From Microcoleus asticus IPMA8 (GTDB lineage: Bacteria > Cyanobacteriota > Cyanobacteriia > Cyanobacteriales > Microcoleaceae): DNA of 37,943 bases. This document shows, one piece after another, positions 15,968 to 22,944 of this stretch. The stretch spans positions 1 to 37,943 of the forward strand of contig NZ_SRRZ01000069.1 of NCBI RefSeq assembly GCF_013179805.1. The letters are read 5' to 3'. Position numbers and translations under genes: made by a program. How positions within the stretch are numbered: position 1 is the stretch's first letter; the number at the start of each line of letters is the position of its first letter. The notes below the pieces were generated by a model that did not search any database, was not told where the DNA came from, and saw nothing but the letters and a program-made list of their open reading frames with translations.

Positions 15968-17668
15968 CTAATCCAGTTCGAGCTCTTGGGTGTGCCGTTT
16001 ATACTGTTGATTATTTTGTTTAGGAGTTTGCTGTTCTTGCTCAATTAATTGTATCCAGATATCATTCCAACTTGACGGTGGATTGACAAGTTCTGCATCC
16101 GCTAGCAACGATCGCGCATTTTGAGCGAGCTGAGAATTTTCGGCGATCGCTATAATAACGCTATCGAGTTCTTGTAAGAATTGTATAGGCAGTTGTGAAG
16201 CTCGTTCAATTCCTAGGTAAAGTGTCGCTGGTGCTGTTGTAGAGTTATCCTGTTCAATCAGCAAAATTGAAAGGGCTTCGATTGGGTTACAGGCAATCAC
16301 AGCTCGCTCAATTTCTCCGGTAGTGGCTACCCAGAAAGCAGCTTCAGATGACAGGGGATGGGTTGTAGTAAAGTTGCCTCTTTCATCTAGAACAAAAGCG
16401 AACCGGGCTTCCCCCTCAAGCGTCCGTCCTGTAAAGACAGCCTTTTCAGAGGCGGCATACAGCCAAGAATGAGAGTGCAATAAATCGAGCAATTCTAAAG
16501 GTAAACTGTACTCGACTGCTAGATGCGATCGGACTTTTTGCCACTGAGTTTCATTCCTTTCAGGCAGGATAGACAGTTGTAACTCTAACTCATTTGCTGT
16601 TGCAGGAATTGCAGGTGTAGTTGTTTCTAGCTCAGATTGTGACAACTCTAACTCATTGGCTGTTGCAGGAATTGCAGGTGTAGTTGTTTCTAGCTCAGAT
16701 TGTGACAACTCTAACTCATTTGCTGTTGCAGATAGGGTTGCTACTAGCTCGGATTGTGACGACTCTAGCTCATTGGCTGTTGCAGATAGGGTTGCTGCTA
16801 ACTCGGATTGTGACGACTCTAACTCATTTTCCTCTGCCTCACTGGGGGCGATAGCTAAGTGTTGTGACTGCATTAAAGCCTCAATTAGGGCGTTATCTCG
16901 CCCTTTGTCATAGCTAACGCCTCGATGCTTCTGCAATCCAGAAAAAGTGTAGGCTCTACCCAATTGAGTGCCACTTAAAGCGACTCCATCTAAATTGTAA
17001 GAAATGCCTTGACTGAAGCCGATTCCAGTTAGTGTTACTTGCACCTCTACGGCTTGTTGCTGCAACCGCTCAACGAATTCTGGCATACTTGGGTTGTCTT
17101 GGGTAGCTTCATCAATTAAGTCTTGCAATTGCACCCTGACGCTCTTGTTTCCCTTGCTTTTTAATTGCCTGTGTTCTCCTGTAGTCTGAGCTCGCTTGTC
17201 TGTTTCCCAACTGGGTGTAACAGTTTCCAGGTTGTAGTTCCGTTCGAGCTGGCGAATAGTTTCTTGGCTTTTGTAATAGTCCCAGCTATCGTCAACAACG
17301 CCTCCATCTAGGCAAATGCGACTGGCGACGATGTGAATGTGGTCGTGTTCTGTATCGCTGTGCTTGACAACTGCGTACTGGTTGTTGTCAAATTCCATCG
17401 CTTTCATGTAGTTGGCTGCGATCGCCAGCCAGCGTTGGTCATTTTCTTCAGAATCTTCTAGTTTTTCGGTGCTATCGACAGATAAAGTGGCGTGAAAAAC
17501 TGCTACTTTCAGGTTAGGTCTTAGTTGTCGGGCGATCGCAAATTCAGCAGCGAGTTCTTCAGGAGTTTGTCCGCACATAGTACCGCCAATTAGAGCGGCG
17601 TCTTTTTTGCCCAGCACGTAGTTCAAACAGCCCCTAAAGCCTGTACCTTTGATTTGTTTGCCAATCAT
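15968..17668 (-). CDS. MOBP-type relaxase with degenerate DUF3991/Toprim-like C-terminus
   Basis: 566 residues. The N-terminal relaxase domain (1-150) has a candidate nicking tyrosine Y17 in CLNYVLGK, motif II around FHATLSV (58-64) and the metal-binding histidine motif HSDTEHDHIHIV (H103, H108, H110, H112). It would nick oriT and lead single-stranded DNA into a T4SS. Residues 281-363 are a low-complexity linker of five repeats (ANELELSQSELETTTP type), also visible as DNA repeats at 16580-16830. Residues 375-545 resemble DUF3991/Toprim (LPLELLDLLHSHSWLYA, AFWVATTG, VIACNPIEALS). The expected Toprim Glu is Asn461 and the D-x-D site reads AIAENS, so that domain is probably inactive. The MobC-like gene ends 65 bp upstream, so both form one operon. 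Confidence 0.9.
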   Translation of the reverse strand: MIGKQIKGTGFRGCLNYVLGKKDAALIGGTMCGQTPEELAAEFAIARQLRPNLKVAVFHATLSVDSTEKLEDSEENDQRWLAIAANYMKAMEFDNNQYAVVKHSDTEHDHIHIVASRICLDGGVVDDSWDYYKSQETIRQLERNYNLETVTPSWETDKRAQTTGEHRQLKSKGNKSVRVQLQDLIDEATQDNPSMPEFVERLQQQAVEVQVTLTGIGFSQGISYNLDGVALSGTQLGRAYTFSGLQKHRGVSYDKGRDNALIEALMQSQHLAIAPSEAEENELESSQSELAATLSATANELESSQSELVATLSATANELELSQSELETTTPAIPATANELELSQSELETTTPAIPATANELELQLSILPERNETQWQKVRSHLAVEYSLPLELLDLLHSHSWLYAASEKAVFTGRTLEGEARFAFVLDERGNFTTTHPLSSEAAFWVATTGEIERAVIACNPIEALSILLIEQDNSTTAPATLYLGIERASQLPIQFLQELDSVIIAIAENSQLAQNARSLLADAELVNPPSSWNDIWIQLIEQEQQTPKQNNQQYKRHTQELELD

Positions 17669-17733
17669 AACCCAAAAGTCGTCAGTTGCACAGAATCGAT
17701 TGCTCAGGCGGTAAAGCCGAGCCTTGTTAATAA

Positions 17734-18135
17734 TTAGCGTACTGTAGATTTGGCGAGGTTTGCCACTATTGCTTTAATCGTAGCTTGGTTCTCTCGAATG
17801 AGTTGCTGTACTCTTTCTAAGAGTCCTGTATTGACAACAACTGGTTCTCCCAATACCACAGCACTATTGCAAGCTTTAGTAATTTGATTGAGGTTGTTTC
17901 CGGCAATTCTCAATTGGGCATCAATCTTGCATAACACTTGATAGGCTTTTAAGTCAAATGCAGCTAGAGGGCGCGGTATGGCTCTCCTCAAAGCTGCACG
18001 GCGCATGAAGTCGCTCATGCTCAAATTTGCCTGCTCTGCTCTTGCTTTAATTTGATTGTAGTCAGAGTCAGTGAGGCGAATGTGAATATGGTTGGATAGC
18101 AGCTCTCTAGGTTTGACTTCCGATAAAGTTTTCAT
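17734..18135 (-). CDS. mobC: MobC-like mobilisation accessory protein
   Basis: 133 residues. An N-terminal ribbon-helix-helix pattern (IHIRLTDSDYNQIKARAEQA, then LSMSDFMRRAAL, residues 17-49) precedes the family signature RRAIPRP and LRIAGNNLNQI (about 85-105), matching the bacterial mobilisation protein family MobC (PF05713). These proteins bind oriT and help the relaxase open it. It is the first gene of the mob operon, directly upstream of the relaxase, and has a conserved palindrome about 80 bp before its start. oriT usually lies just upstream of such genes, so 18136-18330 is the most likely place for it. No clear Shine-Dalgarno. Confidence 0.85.
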   Translation of the reverse strand: MKTLSEVKPRELLSNHIHIRLTDSDYNQIKARAEQANLSMSDFMRRAALRRAIPRPLAAFDLKAYQVLCKIDAQLRIAGNNLNQITKACNSAVVLGEPVVVNTGLLERVQQLIRENQATIKAIVANLAKSTVR

Positions 18136-18214
18136 AGTTTTTAATCAGTAAAAACCTCTTGCCAAGATACAAGTTAACAACTGTAATTAAAAACCGCTAA
18201 TCAGGTGATTTTAT

Positions 18215-18233
18215 CCCCTCCAATTGGAGAGGG
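18215..18233. promoter_or_regulatory. conserved palindrome, site 4 (upstream of mobC)
   Basis: CCCCTCCAATTGGAGAGGG, palindromic with a one-base slip in the right arm. On the minus strand the sequence continues GATAAAATCAC. About 80 bp upstream of the mobC start; fourth member of the site family at 5188, 7726 and 11508. Confidence 0.75.
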
Positions 18234-18425
18234 CTATTAGAGGGTTTATCAAAGTGAGACTGACCCCTACCCAACTCTAAGTGAATTTAAATTGTTTGTA
18301 TAAATTTTGGCTTGGGAGGCGATCGCACTGGAAGGACGATTAAACGTCTGACGGCGAGGGCTGGTTAGCAAGAGAGCGATGGCTGGTTAACAAGAGAGCG
18401 AGCAATGCGATCGATCGCTACCCAA

Positions 18426-18960
18426 GTGCGATGGGAAAGTTGTGGCAATTGATGCCTGTGCTGCCACAAAAGCCGCCACAACAGCAGGAGCAATGTGAGC
18501 AATCGGCACAGTCGAAGAGCGGGTAAAAATGAAGCGCCTTGACACCTAGGATGCCCCATTCATAAGGGTGCATTATTTTTTGTCTGCACGAATTACTCAG
18601 GGTTTGCGATCGCAAAACCATTGCTTGCTACCGAGAGAGAACAGCGAAAATCAGCCTCAACAGGCAAATGTACGCTCGACACAAAAAGGCAGCAGTTTGA
18701 CCGAAAAAGTCAGGCATTTGCAGGATATTTACAGGCATTTGCAGGTAAAGTGTACCCCCTGCAAATACCTGCTTTCCGCCTGACTTTATACTGCAAACGC
18801 CTGACTTTATACTGCAAATGCCTGACTTTAGCTGACGCAACAATTAGCTAAATTTTTAGCGTTTTTAACAAAATCCGAATTGATTTAATAGTCAAGTTAC
18901 GATACCTAAGTTGAATTAAAAATCAATTTAAGCAAGTGCGAAAAAATTGGCAGCGTAGCC
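18426..18960. repeat. large dispersed repeat, copy A, with 21-bp iterons
   Basis: Shares its 5' part (GGCAATTGATGCC near 18446) with copy D and its middle and 3' parts with copies B, C and D: AAACCATTGCTTGCTACCG, then TTTGCAGG/CCTGCAAA arms, then direct repeats GACTTTATACTGCAAACGCCT starting at 18782, 18803 and 18824 (21-bp spacing), then CAACAATTAGCTAAATTTTT and TTAATAGTCAAGTT. No credible gene lies in it. Exact 21-bp phasing suggests iterons bound by a replication or partition protein. Confidence 0.75.
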
Positions 18961-19080
18961 GCCGTTATGTCAGCCTTGACAGTCGCGTAAATTGCTGTTG
19001 TCGGACTCGCGCTTTGCAATCGGCTAAATTGTTGTTGTCTCATAAAGCTTGACAGTCGGATAAAAATTTACCCCCTGACT

Positions 19081-19640
19081 CGGTTTACAGCAGTCGGTCG
19101 GTTTACAGCAGTCGCTCGACTCCCACCTATTAATGGCGGTTATAATTCACCACCTGATTAATACAAGCAGCAATCTCTAGGCGTAAAGAGCGATCGCTAA
19201 TACATTCCCACAAAAAAATAGTTCGCCGTCCCTGTCCCATACCTTACCGCTCTTATTGAGGCATTTGGGCTTCAGTGGCCACTCGCGAGTCGTTCCTTAT
19301 TCCATATCAATAAGGTTTGAACTGCGGGTAAGCAATATCTCAATATTGATGGGGGGGATATTTTTTGTCAGCACGTAAAAGCCCGGTTTGCGATCGCAAA
19401 ACCATTGCTTGCTACCGAGAGAGAACAGCTATAACCAGCCTCAACAAGCAAAGGCAGTCCCTGCACAAAAAAGCAGTAAAGGGACAGGAAAATGCAGGCA
19501 TTTGCAGGATATTTTCGGGTAAATACAGGTAGAGTGCAGTTCCTACAAATGCCTGCATTCTCACTGATTTTGTACAGCAACTACCTGATTTTGTACAGCA
19601 ACTACCTGATTTTGTACAGCAAATGACTGTAAGTAGCGAT
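19081..19640. repeat. large dispersed repeat, copy B, with 21-bp iterons
   Basis: Begins with two copies of CGGTTTACAGCAGTCG (19081 and 19099), then the shared CTCGACTCCCACCTATTAAT block and the AAACCATTGCTTGCTACCG block. It ends with three direct repeats GATTTTGTACAGCAACTACCT starting at 19566, 19587 and 19608. It lacks the AT-rich 3' tail of the other copies and ends at a HIP1 site. No gene is seen from 18961 to 19915 apart from this. Confidence 0.75.
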
Positions 19641-19915
19641 CGCTACTTACAGTCGATGGCTATCGTGTTGGCAACTGTAAAAGTCAACGCATAATCCGCC
19701 TTTCGAGCGCTCGACCTTCGTCATTAACATTTTCTCGATCGTCCGATGTTTGAAATAAAGTAAAGCTGTTTATTTTATTCGATAGCAAATTATTCTCAGT
19801 CGTGATAGGCCCAATAACTGAATAATTACGAAGGTCGGATGAAAGATTGCGAATTATTCGCTCCCTCCGCTTTAATTCAATCTTGTGCTCGAAGTTCCGT
19901 GACCTCCTACGAACT

Positions 19916-20470
19916 CGGTTTACAGCAGTCGTGAGGGAACGGAGACTTGATTTACAACAGTCGTGAGGGAACGACCGCTTGGTTTACAGCAGCCGATCGA
20001 CTCCCAACTATCAATGCTCGTTATAGTTCTCCACCTGATTAGTACAGGCAGTAATCTCTATTCATGGGGTGGATTATTTTTATATCTGAAATATAAAGTC
20101 GCCGTTTGTGATCACAAAACCATTGCTTGCTACCGAGAGAGAACAGCCATAACCAGTCCCAACAGGTCAAGACACGAACAGCACAAAAAAGCAGCAATTT
20201 GACCGAAAATTTCAGGCAAGTGCAGGATATTTGCAGGTAAATGCAGGTAAAGTGCACCCCCTGCAAATATCCTGCACTTGCCTGACTTTATACTGCACTT
20301 GCCTGACTTTATACTGCACTTGCCTGACTTTAGCTGACGCAACAATTAGCTAATTTTTTAGCGTTTTTAACAACAAGTGGATTGACTTAATAGTCAAGTT
20401 GTGGCATCGGAATTGAATAAAAAATCAAATTTAAGGAGTATGAGAAAATTGGCAGGTAGCTAAAATTTAT
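19916..20470. repeat. large dispersed repeat, copy C, with 21-bp iterons
   Basis: Three copies of a TTTACAGCAGTCG motif at 19916, 19948 and 19980 (32-bp spacing), then the same blocks as copy B. Iterons GACTTTATACTGCACTTGCCT start at 20284, 20305 and 20326. The AT-rich tail with AATTAGCTAATTTTTTAGCG and TTAATAGTCAAGTT closes it. Very similar to copy A in the iteron and tail region. Confidence 0.75.
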
Positions 20471-20618
20471 GAAGCGATTTTGTAGCGTAGTACCCACTAT
20501 GCCAGCAATAAAGTTGAGGCTGGACTATCTGGTTTTTGCGTTCCGAGCCAAGCTGTTTGCGAGTGTAAGGCTTACCTCGATCGAGTGTCCGCTGCCGTTT
20601 ATTGCTAGCAGTCAACTA

Positions 20619-21378
20619 CTAAACTACCATCGCCAGCCTTTCAATTCTTTCCAATAGCAAGCGAGTGCGACCTGAAATTTTAGCAACGGGTGAGAGGAAA
20701 GCAGGCGCGATGGAACACAGACTTGCAAGCTCGGCTCGAAACCATCCTGATAAAAATGCTTTCACTTCTTCGTCAGCTTGTTGCACTTCCTCAAACAAAC
20801 TAAAACGCCCGTCAAGCAATGCCACGATGTCTTCAATATCAGAACTAAAATAAAAGTTACCCCCACCCCTACCAATGAAAGCTTCTATTTTGGAGGCGAG
20901 GAGGTAAGGCGTTGAAAAAATTAGGATTTGCCTACCACTTGGAAGTTGGTAGTGAATAGAATTAGCAATACCTGGCTTGTACCAGCGGTTGGAAAACCCC
21001 AGCACCGACTCATCGCACGGCATCACATCAATTGAAATAAGAGTAGTTGTGGTGCTAACCGATGGGGCAACTAAGCACCGACTCATCGCACGGCATCACA
21101 TCAATTGAAATGCCCTCATACTGCCAGCGACATAGGGGTGCACCTGATTCTGTAGTCTCTTGAAGCCCAAGGGTTCGCAACAAGTTCGAGAAGTTGTAAT
21201 ATTCAGCTCTGGACGTGATTTCCACAACACAATCAACATCATCGGTAGGTCGAATGTCAGGAGCCGCCACTTCGTCCAGATACAGGGATATAGTTGCTCC
21301 TCCTGTGAAGACGATGGTAGTGGGTACAGTCGAGAGTACCCTGGCAACTATTTCCAGCATGAGTATCTGCGGGTTCAT
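20619..21378 (-). pseudogene. AbiEii-like nucleotidyltransferase toxin, frameshifted by a 73-bp duplication
   Basis: The first part (from the ATG at 21378) has the nucleotidyltransferase core FTGGATISLYLDE and RPTDDVDCVVEI (DxD metal site), and runs to ISIDVMPCDESVL. The second part restarts with the same ISIDVMPCDESVL and continues to the C-terminus (FSTPYLLASKIEAF, DIEDIVALLDG, LLLERIERL). At DNA level a 38-bp stretch occurs twice (21001-21038 and 21074-21111), offset by 73 bp, which shifts the frame. Removing 73 bp restores a protein of about 230 residues. Intact members are toxins of AbiE-type (type IV) toxin-antitoxin systems. The likely antitoxin gene lies 27 bp upstream and is also broken. 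Confidence 0.8.
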
Positions 21379-21405
21379 AGAGCGACGATCCTCTTTTCAA
21401 GTTCG

Positions 21406-21887
21406 CTAGCGGCCGTCACGTTGCTCCCGCACCCGACCAACTCGAATAGCGTCAATCAAGCTGAGCAAGGCATAAAGTTTTGAATCGTTCTTGGCAGCTT
21501 GGGGGACTGAGCGGTACAGAGGCGCGATTGCCTGCCCTCTCACGGCACCTTGAGGGTCAGGCCAGACATAAACCTCAGACGGTAAAGCAACCAGCTTGCT
21601 TTTCAACGGCTCAGCAGAATGTGCAGTTGGCAATCCCCGCGAGAGGGGGCCTGGTTGGGCGTAGAATACATAGCGCAACCCGTGAACCAAGAATTCCAAC
21701 ACCGCTTGCTTCAAAATTTTCCGCTCGGAGCCATAATACAGACCGGCAGCTTCAGAACGCTCAAGGGCAGTATGAACCGAGGCGATGCGCTCATTCCCAA
21801 GCTTTGAGCGAGAGAACTGTACGTCCAGTTCGTTGAATCCCAACTGTGGACTTTGAGTATTGCAAGGATATCTTGGGGTTTTAGCAT
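21406..21887 (-). pseudogene. winged-helix antitoxin-like gene, frameshifted
   Basis: The likely start is the ATG at 21887, in a different frame from the long downstream reading frame. It gives MLKPQDILAILKVHSW, then NWTYSSLAQSLGMSAS, a winged-helix pattern. Around 21776-21786 the frame shifts (net +2 or -1), and the other frame continues VHTALERSEAAGLYYG, LEFLVHGLRYVF, YVWPDPQGAVRG and PLYRSVPQAAK to the stop at 21406. Together the two pieces form one coherent wHTH protein of the kind found next to AbiEii-like nucleotidyltransferases. I infer an inactivated antitoxin. A sequencing indel is the alternative, though the neighbour gene is independently damaged. Confidence 0.7.
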
Positions 21888-22224
21888 AGCGGATGAGCTC
21901 GCGCATTGTTTCCTTTCTTCTACATTCGCGATCGGGAGAATAATCGAGGTGTGGCGACTTTAATTCAATGCTCGGCGCTCGTTGAAGGGCAATCGCCATG
22001 TAGCCAATACAGCGCTCGCCTCGGCCGCTTGAAACCGTTGTAGATAGGAGCGTGAGCACTCATCACCGTGTGCCAGTTGCGTAAGTCTTGACTTGTTAAA
22101 CTAGGCACTTTGGAGGCAGTGACAATTGCGTTCGCATTGATGCAGTTGTACTTGATTTCAGAGAGAGCGCGATCGTCAAACGACTCTAAGTTCAAGACCG
22201 TACCGACGCTACCCAAGTTCAATG

Positions 22225-22625
22225 GGACAGTTGCGGCAATTGATGCCAGTGCTGCTACGAAGTTGTCACAACAGTAGGAGCAATTTGAACAAAAGGTTTT
22301 GTACGGACAAAAACATTGCTTGCTACCAAAACTAAACAGCTATAACCAGCCTCAACAAGCAAATGCACTGTCGGCACAAAAAAGTAGTAATTTGACAGGC
22401 AAATGCCGGCTCTTGCTGGACATTTTCCGATAAAAACAGGTATGGTGCAGTCCCTGTAAGTACCTGCATTCTCACTAATTTTGTACAGCAAACACCTGAT
22501 TTTGTACAGCAAATGTCTGACTTTAGCGCTCCGCAACAATTAGCTATTTTTTAGCGTTTTTAACAAAATTTGAATTAATAGTCAAGTTGTGGCATCTGAA
22601 TTGAATTAATAGTCAAGTTTCATCG
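22225..22625. repeat. large dispersed repeat, copy D, with 21-bp iterons
   Basis: The most diverged copy. It keeps GGCAATTGATGCC at its 5' side (shared with copy A), ACATTGCTTGCTACC, repeats of the GATTTTGTACAGCAAACACCT type at 22477, 22498 and 22519 (21-bp spacing), and the AT-rich tail with AACAATTAGCTATTTTTTAG. It marks the right edge of the repeat region, just before the truncated Uma2 gene. Confidence 0.7.
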
Positions 22626-22658
22626 GAGCGTATAGGTACAATGTTGATTGTTCAACCT

Positions 22659-22696
22659 CTCTCAGGGCGTGCTAAATATTTTATCCGCCCTGAGAG
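22659..22696. terminator. 11-bp inverted repeat
   Basis: CTCTCAGGGCG (22659-22669) and CGCCCTGAGAG (22686-22696), a perfect stem with a 16-base AT-rich loop. No T-run on either side. It lies between repeat copy D and the Uma2 fragment, and may be a terminator or a leader structure of the former Uma2 gene. Confidence 0.4.
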
Positions 22697-22764
22697 TCGG
22701 TAAAATAAAAGACATCAACGCTCGAAGGAAGGAATGACAGATGATTTAAGCCCTACCAAAATTA

Positions 22765-22944
22765 ATGACAATTACTTTAGACGATTTTATGGACTGGTAT
22801 CCAGACGGTTACGACCGCTTTGAATTACGTGATGGAGTAGCTGTCCAGATGCAACCAACAGGAACCCATGAACGAGTAGCAGGAGAAGTCGCCGCTGCAG
22901 CGATTATCGATATTCAGCGTTTGCAACGCCCTAGTTTTAATTAA
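22765..22944 (+). pseudogene. truncated Uma2-family endonuclease gene
   Basis: 59 residues: MTITLDDFMDWYPDGYDRFE, then RDGVAVQMQPTGTHERVAGE, then QRLQRPSFN and a stop. This is the N-terminal third of a Uma2-family (PF05685, PD-(D/E)XK) protein, normally about 190 residues. The catalytic part is missing. The sequence runs straight into the 3' end of the porin gene, overlapping by three bases, so a deletion or insertion junction lies near 22940. An upstream ATG at 22734 with a good GGAAGG site is out of frame. Confidence 0.75.

Noticed and set aside
18365..18843. Short reading frames across repeat copy A on both strands
   Set aside because: They arise from the iteron repeats (SIKSG and CSIKSG runs). 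Corresponding frames in copies B, C and D differ, and none shows a ribosome site or protein-like composition.
19712..19837. Inverted pair CGACCTTCGT / ACGAAGGTCG, 106 bp apart, as a possible MITE
   Set aside because: Arms are only 10 bp, no target duplication is visible and there is no second copy in the window.
21888..22222. Minus-strand reading frames extending upstream of the antitoxin pseudogene, including an 85-residue frame with LTSQDLRNWHTVM reminiscent of Fic N-termini
   Set aside because: The only start is a TTG without a ribosome site, the similarity is too short, and the real antitoxin start is better placed at 21887 in another frame.
18426..22625. CRISPR array
   Set aside because: Each copy has only two or three 21-bp repeats placed back to back with no spacers between them.
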